Source of the DNA: Hazenella coriacea
GTDB taxonomy: Bacteria > Bacillota > Bacilli > Thermoactinomycetales > Thermoactinomycetaceae
Assembly (NCBI RefSeq): GCF_004341825.1
Contig: NZ_SMAG01000011.1
Location: 1 to 64,000 of the forward strand
DNA length: 64,000 nt
Direction of reading: 5' to 3'
A program made the position numbers and the translations under genes. Every line of letters begins with the position of its first letter. Within the stretch, counting starts at the first letter, position 1. A model generated the notes under the pieces. That model had not been told where the DNA came from, ran no database searches, and saw only the letters and a program-made list of their open reading frames with translations. This document shows positions 36,403 to 45,210 of the stretch, piece after piece.

Positions 36403-37704
36403 ATGGGTGCAAATTTAAATCAAGCAGTTGCTAAAGATGGCGTGATTGCTTATCGGGATCATGCAGACAAATCCACATTTCACTATTGGCCAGCAAGAAT
36501 TGATGCGGTTTTAGGAGAGACCATTAAAGATTTTAGTGTGAAATACTGGGGGATTAATTCAAAACCCTACTATCAGCAAGTGGGAAAAAAGGTGGAAAGT
36601 ATTGTGGGTGCAGAGTTGTCGGGTCGAGCTGCTCCCGATCTGACTCAAGGACAACGAGAAGCCATTATGGGAGCGATTAAGGAGCGCTACAATATCACTC
36701 CTAATCTCGTTCCCCTTACGTTAGAAAAGGGGATTCGGGTACAACCCGTTTTAGCACAGGGAGTTCAAAATAATGGATATGGATCTTCAAGTGTCTTTCC
36801 TGATCAATTCCAATTAGGAAATTCATTTATGTATAACGTAACTTCTGGAAATAGTTTATTCGCTCAGTTAGCGGGTAATCGAACTGAATATGTGGATGGA
36901 AATGCCAATCCTAGTTTTGGGGTGAACATCTATGGAACCGCTGATTTTTATGGTGATCCATGGATTGCTGAAATTGAATGTGATCTGAGTCAAGTATGGA
37001 AATATACACGTACCCAGTTTGAAACAGGGGTATATGGTTGGATGAACTTGGGGGCACAGTTAGATAAAATTGCCCAGTCCTTGGTGAAAGAAAATATTAT
37101 CAACATTCGTTACATTCAAGGGTCTGGGGAAAGTGAATTTGGCCGTCAGCTTCTTGAAACGACCAAAACTGTTTTTGAAGCGATTAACAACCAGATTGTA
37201 AAAGGGGAAGGGATGTTTAAGTTTGAACCCAATCCTACTCCGCAAAGCCCTCCTCCTAAAGATAAAGGATGGTCAAGTAAGTTGTTGCCTTGGACAGTTT
37301 CTCTCAATTTATCCTATAGCAGTGAAGTGTTTAACCAACAAATCACCTACAAACAGAAAGTTGAATTTTCAAATAAAGTACCCCTTATGTTAAACACATC
37401 CATGAGTTTAGCAGTAAGTTGTAATAAAGAGACAAATCAATATTTTCAAGATTTCCAAGACCCTTATGAGAATTGTATTACCCCTCAAAAATCAGAAGGG
37501 TTACAAAAAAGGCTACAAGTAGAAGCTCAAGCCAAGTCAAAAAAGGTAGCTGAATACGAATCGTTGCTATTGAGTGGAAAGCTTACGATCAATGACTATG
37601 CAAAGTTATTGGAGCTGTTGGATACGATTACACTCACCGAAGCAAAAAAGATCGAAGAACAGACAAGTCGCTTAAGAGAATTAGAAAAAATGATTCTCAG
37701 TTAA
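36403..37704 (+). CDS. Uncharacterised 433-aa protein
   Basis: Not recognised. No signal peptide or membrane helix is seen. Residues ~15-110 look like a compact domain (FHYWPARIDAVLG, DFSVKYWGI, TQGQREAIMGAIKERYNITP). A Gly/Asn/Ser-rich middle (~115-190) is followed by a Pro-rich linker (277-287), a strand-rich stretch (~297-340) and a C-terminal helical, probably coiled-coil tail (~367-433). AAGGAG lies 9 bases before the ATG at 36403; the in-frame ATG at 36334 has no such site. It is followed 27 bases later by a trypsin-like protease, probably in one transcript. Confidence 0.75.
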   Translation: MGANLNQAVAKDGVIAYRDHADKSTFHYWPARIDAVLGETIKDFSVKYWGINSKPYYQQVGKKVESIVGAELSGRAAPDLTQGQREAIMGAIKERYNITPNLVPLTLEKGIRVQPVLAQGVQNNGYGSSSVFPDQFQLGNSFMYNVTSGNSLFAQLAGNRTEYVDGNANPSFGVNIYGTADFYGDPWIAEIECDLSQVWKYTRTQFETGVYGWMNLGAQLDKIAQSLVKENIINIRYIQGSGESEFGRQLLETTKTVFEAINNQIVKGEGMFKFEPNPTPQSPPPKDKGWSSKLLPWTVSLNLSYSSEVFNQQITYKQKVEFSNKVPLMLNTSMSLAVSCNKETNQYFQDFQDPYENCITPQKSEGLQKRLQVEAQAKSKKVAEYESLLLSGKLTINDYAKLLELLDTITLTEAKKIEEQTSRLRELEKMILS

Positions 37705-37731
37705 CTTTCGGCTTGCTTAGGAGGATATTAA

Positions 37732-38508
37732 ATGGTAAGTCCAGTAGTTCATTGTTACACGTCTACCCATCTATTTCAAGAGTATTGGACAGATGACAAG
37801 CGTCAAAAAGCGAAGCCGATTGAAATTCCTGTGTTAGATGAGAAGCTACTTAAAAGTGAAGATTATTCTCAAATGAAAGCAACCCCTCATCAAGTGGATG
37901 TGACAACTTACCCTTATTCTTCGGGAGGAAAGTTATTCGTTTCAGATCCAGATGGAACCAATCGCACAGGCACAGCTCAATTTGTATCTTCAGGAAATAT
38001 TTTATTAACAGCTGCCCACGTGGTGATTGATGATAAGGGAAACTTCCGTAAACATCCAGTCTTTGCTCGAGCGTATGACCAAGATCAAGGAGAATCATTT
38101 GTGGTTAAAGGAATTTTAGTCTGGGATGAGTGGATCAAAAATAAAAATCCTGCCTATGATTATGCATTTTGTCTAACGAGTAAACCCTATGAAGAAGGCG
38201 TAATGAGTTTAAAGTTGGGATGTACCTACTCCCAATTTCAGTCGATCGGATATCCTGAAAATTATGGGTTAAAGCGAGAAATGTATGCAGTCAATGGAAC
38301 CAAAGGAATGGTTTCCAGACAGGTTGTACAGATGAAGGGGAATCCATTTGGCAAAGGGGCGAGTGGAGGGGCATGGATTGCAGAAGAGAAGTACATTATC
38401 GGAAACAATTCATTTCGTTTAAATAATGATTTAGATTCTTTATGGGGTCCTTTGTTTGATCAGAAGACAGAAGAGTTATTTGTAAAAGCTACAGAAGTTA
38501 TCTGTTAA
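37732..38508 (+). CDS. Trypsin-like serine protease without signal peptide
   Basis: A 258-aa S1-fold (chymotrypsin-like) protein. The catalytic triad is visible as TAAHVV (H96), YDYAF (D143) and GKGASGGAW (S211). About 60 N-terminal residues precede the protease fold, and no secretion signal or transmembrane helix is seen, so it appears cytoplasmic unless exported otherwise. AGGAGG precedes the ATG. It forms a two-gene unit with the unknown upstream protein, which could be its substrate, inhibitor or sensor; that is inference. Confidence 0.85.
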   Translation: MVSPVVHCYTSTHLFQEYWTDDKRQKAKPIEIPVLDEKLLKSEDYSQMKATPHQVDVTTYPYSSGGKLFVSDPDGTNRTGTAQFVSSGNILLTAAHVVIDDKGNFRKHPVFARAYDQDQGESFVVKGILVWDEWIKNKNPAYDYAFCLTSKPYEEGVMSLKLGCTYSQFQSIGYPENYGLKREMYAVNGTKGMVSRQVVQMKGNPFGKGASGGAWIAEEKYIIGNNSFRLNNDLDSLWGPLFDQKTEELFVKATEVIC

Positions 38509-38522
38509 GTCTGTTTATCATA

Positions 38523-38559
38523 GGTCTTGTTTCTCTAGATTAGAGAAGCAGGGCCCTTT
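38523..38559 (+). terminator. Terminator after the protease gene
   Basis: A ~15-bp stem with three G-T wobbles (GGTCTTGTTTCTCTA with TAGAGAAGCAGGGCC) and a 3-base loop, followed by CTTT. It closes the two-gene cassette. Confidence 0.75.
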
Positions 38560-38722
38560 AAAGTTTGGGTATTAAAAATTAGACTCACGCTTTTTTTGTC
38601 AATTTTAGGTTATACTATGAATCAGTAGTACATATTTTTAGATGGTTCTCTTTTCTAATCTGTAGGGAATAAACTATTAGTGATTAGACTCTTAATGGCA
38701 TATTTAAAGGAGAGGTTTTATC

Positions 38723-40015
38723 TTGACTTACGCTCAATTTGATACAGTTTCGATTGGGAATATTCGAGTTCATGTTTGTGCAAGTGAAAAATTTAAGACT
38801 ACAACATTGGTTGCTAATATACAACAAGAGTTAAAAAAAGATTTAGTGACTCGAACGGCATTACTTCCGCAAATTTTACAACGAGGAACGATCTCTTATC
38901 CAACAACCATTGACTTTAAAAGATATTTAGACCATCTTTATGGCACCATTTTTTATGGGGATTTATTTAAACGGGGTGAAAGACACATTATTCAGCTTGG
39001 TATGGAAGTAGCGAATGAGCAGTATTTGAAAGAAACCAAATCACTGTTAGCTGAAGCGATTCGATTTTTCAGTGAAGTATTATCTAAACCGGTTACTGAA
39101 AATCGGGGCTTTAAAAGTTCTTATGTAGAATCTGAGAAGAAAGTATTAAAACAACGGATTGAAAGCTTACAGGATGACAAAATCCGTTATGCAGCACAAC
39201 GGATGACGGAAGAAATGTGTCAAGGAGAACCTTACGCCATTTTCAACCATGGACAATTGGAAGATATACCAGTCATCGATGGAGAAAATTTATATACATA
39301 CTACCAAGATGTGATAAGAACGTGTCCCATCGACTTCTATTGTGTAGGGAATGTAACTACAGATGAAGTGGTTCAGCTTTTACAACAGCATCTCGTGTTA
39401 GATTTATCAGGGGAGCGAAAAAAGATCTCTGTCGCTACCGTTCAACATCCTGTACAAAAAGTAAAAGTAGTTGAAGACCAACTTGATGTCAAACAAGGTA
39501 AGTTAAACTTAGGATGCCGAACTCAGATCTCGATTCAAGATGAGGACTATCCTGCATTACTCATGTATAACGGTGTGTTAGGTGGTTTCCCACATTCCAA
39601 ACTATTTATGAATGTTCGAGAAAAAGCGAGCTTAGCTTATTATTGTTCTTCACGTATAGAAAGTCATAAAGGATTACTCAATATTCAATCGGGGATTGAG
39701 ATTGCTAATTATAAACAAGCTGTCGAGATTATTCAACAGCAATTGGAAGCGATGAGACAAGGTGAAATCAACGACAAAGAAGTCGCACAAACAAAAGCGA
39801 CTGTATCTAACCAGTATAGAGAAGTACAAGATCGTTCATACGAGTTAATCAATTATCACTATCACCATGTTTTGAGTGGAAAAGATCGCCCACTTGAGCA
39901 ACTTTTAGAAGAGATTTCTAGTGTGAGTAAACAAGATATTCAGCGAGTTGCTCAAAAAGTTGAATTAGATACGATTTACTTCCTTCGGGATCAAGGGGGG
40001 ACTTCACATGCATAA
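38723..40015 (+). CDS. ymfF: M16-family peptidase-like protein YmfF (zinc motif absent)
   Basis: A 430-aa M16 fold protein of the YmfF family, by position and by its pairing with YmfH. Where active members carry HxxEH this protein reads LPQILQRGTISYP, so it probably serves as the non-catalytic partner subunit. The later region FPHSKLFMNVREKASLAYY matches the second M16 domain. TTG start after AAAGGAGAGG. Overlaps ymfH by 8 bases. Confidence 0.88.
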   Translation: MTYAQFDTVSIGNIRVHVCASEKFKTTTLVANIQQELKKDLVTRTALLPQILQRGTISYPTTIDFKRYLDHLYGTIFYGDLFKRGERHIIQLGMEVANEQYLKETKSLLAEAIRFFSEVLSKPVTENRGFKSSYVESEKKVLKQRIESLQDDKIRYAAQRMTEEMCQGEPYAIFNHGQLEDIPVIDGENLYTYYQDVIRTCPIDFYCVGNVTTDEVVQLLQQHLVLDLSGERKKISVATVQHPVQKVKVVEDQLDVKQGKLNLGCRTQISIQDEDYPALLMYNGVLGGFPHSKLFMNVREKASLAYYCSSRIESHKGLLNIQSGIEIANYKQAVEIIQQQLEAMRQGEINDKEVAQTKATVSNQYREVQDRSYELINYHYHHVLSGKDRPLEQLLEEISSVSKQDIQRVAQKVELDTIYFLRDQGGTSHA

Positions 40016-41303
40016 AATCGAATTAAAACAGGTTCAAGAAACCCTTTACCATGAGAAATTAGATAATGGTCTTGAAGTTTACTTGTTACCTCGATCCGGA
40101 TTTAGTAAAACATATGCTACGTTTACGACAAAGTACGGCTCGATTGACAACACATTCCAAGTGCCAGGAAAAGAAAAAATCTCTGTACCTGACGGAATTG
40201 CTCATTTTCTGGAACACAAAATGTTTGAACAAGAGTCTGGCGAAGATGTGTTTCAACAATTTTCTCGACAAGGAGCTTCCGCTAATGCTTTTACAAGTTT
40301 TACGCGTACCGCTTATCTATTCTCCTGTACAGAAAATGTAGAACAAAATATTAATATTTTGCTTAATTATGTGCAGAGCCCCTATTTCACAGATCAAAAT
40401 GTAGAGAAGGAAAAAGGGATTATCGGGCAAGAAATTCGCATGTATGATGATAATCCTGATTGGCGATCCTATTTCGGCTTGATTGAAGCCATGTATCAAG
40501 AACATCCAGTTAAAATTGATATTGCGGGGACTGTAGAATCGATCGCTAAAATTACGAAGGAAACACTCTATACCTGTTACGAAACTTTTTATCATCCCAG
40601 TAATATGTTACTTTTTATGGTTGGTCCTATTGATCCTCAACAGATGATAACTTTGATTAAGGAAAATCAAGCTCAAAAGCCTTTTAAACCACAAGCAGAA
40701 ATCCAACGCTTTTTTGAGAAAGAACCAGATGAAGTTGCGCAAAAAGTGAATGAAATGCGTTTAAGTGTGGGTGTTTCAAAAGTAATGTGTGGATTTAAGG
40801 AGGGTAGGGAGGCTGTTGGAAAAACTGGAGAAGAGTTATTGAAACAGGAACTCACTACTTCTATACTCTTGGATGTGATGATTGGTTCTGGATCAGAGCT
40901 GTACCAGTCGTTATACGATGATGGACTCATCGATGATAACTTTGGGTTTGATTATTCATTGGAACAAGGTTATGGCTTTTCGATGATGGGAGGAGACTCA
41001 TCGGATCCAGATCGTTTTCTCGAGCGAATTCAAAAAGAGATTCCCGCTTTTGTCGAAAAAGGGATCTCAGAAGATGAGTTTGAGCGGATTCGGAGGAAGA
41101 AAATTGGTCAATCTTTACGATCTCTCAATTCTTCAGAATCGATTGCGAACCAATTTACTAGTTATCGGTTTAATGACTCTGATTTATTTCGGATCATTCC
41201 GCTACTGGAAGAGATTACGCTTGAAGATGTAAATCAACGAATGATCGAACATATCCAATGGAATCGTTTTGCTGTGTCTCTTGTTCGACCTTTACAGTCT
41301 TAA
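40008..41303 (+). CDS. ymfH: M16-family zinc protease YmfH
   Basis: A 431-aa active-type M16 peptidase with HFLEH (66-70) and the downstream metal Glu in EKEKGIIGQEIRMYDD. Together with YmfF it probably forms a heterodimeric processing protease resembling PqqF- or AlbF-type enzymes. It starts inside the end of ymfF, showing coupling. Confidence 0.9.
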   Translation: MHKIELKQVQETLYHEKLDNGLEVYLLPRSGFSKTYATFTTKYGSIDNTFQVPGKEKISVPDGIAHFLEHKMFEQESGEDVFQQFSRQGASANAFTSFTRTAYLFSCTENVEQNINILLNYVQSPYFTDQNVEKEKGIIGQEIRMYDDNPDWRSYFGLIEAMYQEHPVKIDIAGTVESIAKITKETLYTCYETFYHPSNMLLFMVGPIDPQQMITLIKENQAQKPFKPQAEIQRFFEKEPDEVAQKVNEMRLSVGVSKVMCGFKEGREAVGKTGEELLKQELTTSILLDVMIGSGSELYQSLYDDGLIDDNFGFDYSLEQGYGFSMMGGDSSDPDRFLERIQKEIPAFVEKGISEDEFERIRRKKIGQSLRSLNSSESIANQFTSYRFNDSDLFRIIPLLEEITLEDVNQRMIEHIQWNRFAVSLVRPLQS

Positions 41304-41316
41304 AATGAATCACTTC

Positions 41317-41345
41317 AAAAGTGCCCTTCCGAGGGTGCTTTTTTA
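41317..41345 (+). terminator. ymfFH terminator
   Basis: AAAAGTGCCCT pairs with AGGGTGCTTTT (two wobbles) around TCCG, followed by T. Confidence 0.85.
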
Positions 41346-41520
41346 TATCTAGAGGTCAGATTAACCTTGAAAAATTGCGAGAAAGAATCTAACTTTCTTG
41401 TCCAATAAATTGAATGGGTATAAACTAATTTTGTTTTCTTTTTAGCTCTGAGCTTATGATTAGTTTTATGTATTTTTTTCTCTGTTGGAGATATGAGGAG
41501 AAGTAAAGGGGGAATGAATG

Positions 41521-42270
41521 ATGCAGTCACCAAAGCCATCAATTGCGTGGGTTGTTGGAGCGAGTGGAGGGATTGGCGCTGCTATTGCACAGTCTTTGGC
41601 TCGTTTGGGGATTAATGTAGCAGTAGGTTACTTTGCGAATCAAGAATTAGCAGAACAAGTAGCTGAAAAATGTAAAAAATGGGGAGTAAGGTCTCAACCA
41701 GTTCAAGTAGATGTACGTCATCGGAAATCGATTCAACAGGCGTATCAGTTTATTTGCCAAGAGATTGGCGCTCCTACCCATCTCATTCATGCAGGGGGAC
41801 AAACCCATGTGGGTTTGATTCAAGACATATCGGATGAAGATTATGATCAGATAATGGATGTACATGTTCGTGGAGCCATTTGGATGATACAAAGTGTACT
41901 TCCGCCAATGATTCGAGAAAAAGAAGGAAGAATTATTCTAATCTCTTCTATTTGGGGAGAAACGGGAGGGGCAGGAGAAACGCTTTATTCCACAGCCAAA
42001 GCGGCACAGTTAGGATTAGTGAAGGCTTTGGCGAAAGAGTTAGCACCCTCTCAAATCACTGTGAATGCGGTTACTCCTGGTGCAATTCGTACCGCACTAT
42101 TGGATCATCAACTGCCACTTGAGGATCAGGAAACTCTTGCAGAAGAAATTCCATCTGGTCGATTGGGTAAACCTGAGGAGGTTGCTGCGATGGTAGCATA
42201 TTTAGCTACACCAGCGGCGAGTTATGTAACGGGTCAGGTGTTACGAGTCAATGGTGGATGGTATACGTAA
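41521..42270 (+). CDS. ymfI: Short-chain dehydrogenase YmfI (FabG-like)
   Basis: A 249-aa SDR oxidoreductase with the cofactor motif GASGGIGAAIA and catalytic residues Ser (LISSIWG), Tyr and Lys (YSTAKAAQLG). The C-terminal ASYVTGQVLRVNGGWYT resembles 3-oxoacyl-ACP reductases. The substrate is unknown. The ATG at 41521 fits AAAGGGGGA spacing better than that at 41518. Confidence 0.9.
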   Translation: MQSPKPSIAWVVGASGGIGAAIAQSLARLGINVAVGYFANQELAEQVAEKCKKWGVRSQPVQVDVRHRKSIQQAYQFICQEIGAPTHLIHAGGQTHVGLIQDISDEDYDQIMDVHVRGAIWMIQSVLPPMIREKEGRIILISSIWGETGGAGETLYSTAKAAQLGLVKALAKELAPSQITVNAVTPGAIRTALLDHQLPLEDQETLAEEIPSGRLGKPEEVAAMVAYLATPAASYVTGQVLRVNGGWYT

Positions 42271-42405
42271 ATTTTGATAATAAAGTCATGCTAATTCAAG
42301 TGTGTAATGAAGATGGAATCAATTGGAACATAAAAAAGAGTATAAGAATTTCAGTTCAGACCCATATTACTCCTAGACGTATTCAGGTCAAAGGAGGAAA
42401 TATAG

Positions 42406-42654
42406 ATGTCTGTTTTAGATAACTTTCAAGAGTGGAAAGAATTTTTAGCTCATCGACTCCAGCAAGCTGAAAGTTTAGGTATGGATCGTCAAAGCATCAA
42501 CGACCTCGCCTTTCAACTAGGAGATTATCTAGCTAAAGATATTGATCCTCAAAATGTACAAGAGCGTTTACTTAAAGATCTTTGGGATGTTGCTGATCAA
42601 AATGAACAACAGACGATGGCTGGTCTTATGGTAAAACTGGTAGAAAAACAATAA
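42406..42654 (+). CDS. ymfJ: DUF3243 protein YmfJ
   Basis: An 82-aa all-helical protein starting MSVLDNFQEWKEFLAHRLQQAE, typical of the DUF3243/YmfJ family found next to ymfI and ymfK. Function unknown. AAAGGAGG precedes the ATG; a terminator follows. Confidence 0.87.
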   Translation: MSVLDNFQEWKEFLAHRLQQAESLGMDRQSINDLAFQLGDYLAKDIDPQNVQERLLKDLWDVADQNEQQTMAGLMVKLVEKQ

Positions 42655-42671
42655 TGAAATGATTACATCTA

Positions 42672-42699
42672 AAAAGCACCCAAAAACATGGGTGCTTTT
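42672..42699 (+). terminator. ymfJ terminator
   Basis: AAAAGCACCCA/TGGGTGCTTTT perfect 11-bp stem. Nearly the same stem recurs at 52941-52971. Confidence 0.9.
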
Positions 42700-43149
42700 C
42701 ACTTCATATTTAATGGGGTAAAAAACGGGTATAAAGGAAAATAGGGAGTGATAGCTAATAATATAAAAAAGGATTCAAAAATCATACAAAAAAACATTAC
42801 AATGTTAATTTTGAGGAATATTCTATTATATAATAGGTTTAAGTCAGTCACATATATATAGAACAGTGCTCCAAACATTATGGGAAGCTATTATGTAACA
42901 GAAATCAAGATATTTAGATCAAATAAGGAAGTCGAGGAATCAGAGTTTCACATAGAATCATCCATTTTTATACACTCATTAATATAACTAGAAATTTTGC
43001 TAATCTTATACTTATATAATAATATCTTGATGTATAAAATAATTTTTGGGATTCAAATACCCACTAGATATTCTAAAGTGAGGGTGTTATAGACAGTAGA
43101 TCTGTTGTATAAACCATTGATATGAAGCGTTTATTCTTTGTTAAAAGTG
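42700..43149. other. AT-rich gene-free region
   Basis: About 450 bases with no supported ORF. It contains palindromes such as CTATTATATAATAG (42823-42836) and many A/T runs. It may hold a small RNA or be degraded sequence; nothing firmer can be said. Confidence 0.4.
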
Positions 43150-43178
43150 TTCGCAAGACTTTTATCATATGCTATACT
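43150..43178 (+). promoter_or_regulatory. Promoter of ymfK-rodZ operon
   Basis: TTCGCA, 17-base spacer, TATACT with upstream TGC (extended -10). Confidence 0.6.
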
Positions 43179-43187
43179 AAGAACCAT

Positions 43188-43219
43188 ATTATTATCAAAT
43201 ACAAATATTTGATAATAAT
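43188..43219 (+). promoter_or_regulatory. 14-bp perfect inverted repeat in the ymfK leader
   Basis: ATTATTATCAAATA and TATTTGATAATAAT are perfect complements around CAAA. They lie just downstream of the -10 box, near the expected transcription start. It could be a repressor operator or an mRNA 5' stabilising hairpin. Confidence 0.6.
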
Positions 43220-43260
43220 GGAAAGTGCTTAGTTTATCCATAAAAAGGTAGGTTGAGGAA

Positions 43261-44028
43261 ATGGATAGCCAAGAATGGTATTTAGAGTATCAGATTCATA
43301 ATAATCGACCAGGTCTATTAGGGGACATTGCCTCATTATTGGGAATGCTATCCATAAATATCTTGACAATTAATGGGGTACAAGACCATCGGCGTGGAAT
43401 GTTGTTACGGACAGCTGAGCAAGAAAAAATTGAAGTTTTGCGGCAAATATTACTTCGTGTTGATAATATCACGATCACTGCATTACGGCCCCCAAAATTA
43501 ATGGATCGAATGGCCGTGCGCCATGGAAGATATTTAGACCGTTGTTTGGAAGATAAGCGAACTTATCGATTTACTAGGGATGAATTAGGTCTACTTGTCG
43601 ATTTTATGGCAGAGTTATTTAAAAAAAGTGGACATCAGTTAATTGGGGTAAGAGGAATGCCTCGGGTTGGTAAAACTGAATCTGTTGTTGCTTCCAGTGT
43701 TTGCGCAAATAAACGATGGACTTTTGTTTCGTCCACTCTGTTGAAGCAAACAGTGAGAAGTCAACTAGCTCATAACGAGATGTCTGAAAGTAATCATGTC
43801 TATATCATTGATGGAATTCTTTCTACACTTCGGTCAACCGAACGACACGATACTCTTGTCAGAGAAATTATTCGAATGAATGCAACAAAAGTGATTGAAC
43901 ATCCTGATGTTTTTATCCGAGAGACTGAATTTTCTTTAGATGACTTTCACTACATCATTGAACTTCGAAATCATCCAGACGAAAAGATTACGTATGATGT
44001 AATTGAGCCTGGTTTTAATACACTTTAA
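43261..44028 (+). CDS. ymfK: DUF3388 protein YmfK (ACT-like domain plus P-loop)
   Basis: A 255-aa protein of the YmfK/DUF3388 family. The N-terminal ~75 residues look like an ACT domain (EYQIHNNRPGLLGDIASLLGMLSINILTI). The C-terminal part has a P-loop-like GMPRVGKTES (~135-144). Role unknown; conserved next to ymfM in Bacillales. Followed 32 bases later by the first rodZ gene. Confidence 0.87.
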   Translation: MDSQEWYLEYQIHNNRPGLLGDIASLLGMLSINILTINGVQDHRRGMLLRTAEQEKIEVLRQILLRVDNITITALRPPKLMDRMAVRHGRYLDRCLEDKRTYRFTRDELGLLVDFMAELFKKSGHQLIGVRGMPRVGKTESVVASSVCANKRWTFVSSTLLKQTVRSQLAHNEMSESNHVYIIDGILSTLRSTERHDTLVREIIRMNATKVIEHPDVFIRETEFSLDDFHYIIELRNHPDEKITYDVIEPGFNTL

Positions 44029-44060
44029 CTATAATTATGCATCCTGAAGGAGGTTAGGAA

Positions 44061-45194
44061 ATGGCAGAAATCGGTCAATATTTGAGACAGGCTAGAGAGA
44101 AGTTAGGCTACTCTTTAGAGGATATGAACAGGGTTACTAATATTCACACTGAATATTTACAGGCACTAGAAAATGATCAATTTGATATATTACCTAGTCC
44201 ATTTTACGCTCGAGCCTTTTTACGTACCTATGCAAAAAGCTTAGAATTAGAGGTAAAGCCCTTACTTGAGTTATATGAACAAGTGGCTCAACCTAAACTT
44301 CCTTCACCTCCAATACATAGTTCTGGACGTTTGCCTGGAAATATTGGGCAAGAAGGAACTCCGACAAGGATGCGTCCAACTTTACTTCCACCACCAGATC
44401 GGTTAGAAGGGATTAGTTCAAAGGGGACTAACTCCCAGCATTCACCCTTGACAACAGGCTCTCTACTAGATTCTGATCGGGTTCATTCATCTGATCCAAC
44501 AGATGTAGCTAAGAGTCAAACACCTGCACAGAAGCGTGTTCACGCACTAGAGTCTACACCATCTAAATCAATCAAAAAGAGTCCAGTTAATTCTCAGCCT
44601 AATGATCCCAGCAAGAAAGCTCTCTCGCCACGTAGAGTTGCTTTAGAAGCTAAACAAGGAACGACTAATAAAGAAAATAAAAATAAAAAAGTGCCTAAAC
44701 TTGCTATTACTATTGCCATAGGTGCTTTATTATTAGTAGGGGGAGGGACGGCGATATACAATTCGGACTTTCTTCAAACTAATCAGGTAAATAAAAAAGA
44801 TTCAAGTTCAAATCAGAATCCAGATTCAATAGCACCTAACCTTTCTTTAAATGCAGGAGAGCAACAACTTCCTTTTTTAGAGGAGGGAGAGACATCCAGT
44901 AGTGAATTGGAAGGTCAGTTGTATTACATTAATAATGTAGATCAATTAGATGTAGTTTTAAAAGGAAAGAATGGGGAATCTGTTGTTCAATATGGTCCAA
45001 ATAGCTCAAGTAGAGAACAAAAGACTCTGCGTGTAGGACAATCCCTTAAAATCGATACAGCTGGTAAAAATCAGATTTGGTTTCGCATCACGATTCCCTC
45101 CAATGTAGAAGTGATTGTAAACGGACAACTGATTAATACTATGGCGCAGGATACAGACAAAAGTTATCGCATTCAAGTAAAGAACAAAAAATAG
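44061..45194 (+). CDS. RodZ/YmfM-family protein, copy 1
   Basis: A 377-aa protein with the RodZ layout: an N-terminal HTH_25 domain (~2-73; IGQYLRQAREKLGYSLEDM, LPSPFYARAFLRTYAKSL), a disordered Ser/Pro/Lys linker (~75-210), one membrane helix (~213-233) and a C-terminal beta domain. RodZ links MreB filaments to the wall-elongation machinery. AAGGAGG precedes the ATG. First of four tandem copies. Confidence 0.87.
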   Translation: MAEIGQYLRQAREKLGYSLEDMNRVTNIHTEYLQALENDQFDILPSPFYARAFLRTYAKSLELEVKPLLELYEQVAQPKLPSPPIHSSGRLPGNIGQEGTPTRMRPTLLPPPDRLEGISSKGTNSQHSPLTTGSLLDSDRVHSSDPTDVAKSQTPAQKRVHALESTPSKSIKKSPVNSQPNDPSKKALSPRRVALEAKQGTTNKENKNKKVPKLAITIAIGALLLVGGGTAIYNSDFLQTNQVNKKDSSSNQNPDSIAPNLSLNAGEQQLPFLEEGETSSSELEGQLYYINNVDQLDVVLKGKNGESVVQYGPNSSSREQKTLRVGQSLKIDTAGKNQIWFRITIPSNVEVIVNGQLINTMAQDTDKSYRIQVKNKK

Positions 45195-45210
45195 TTTAGG
45201 GGGTGTTCTT

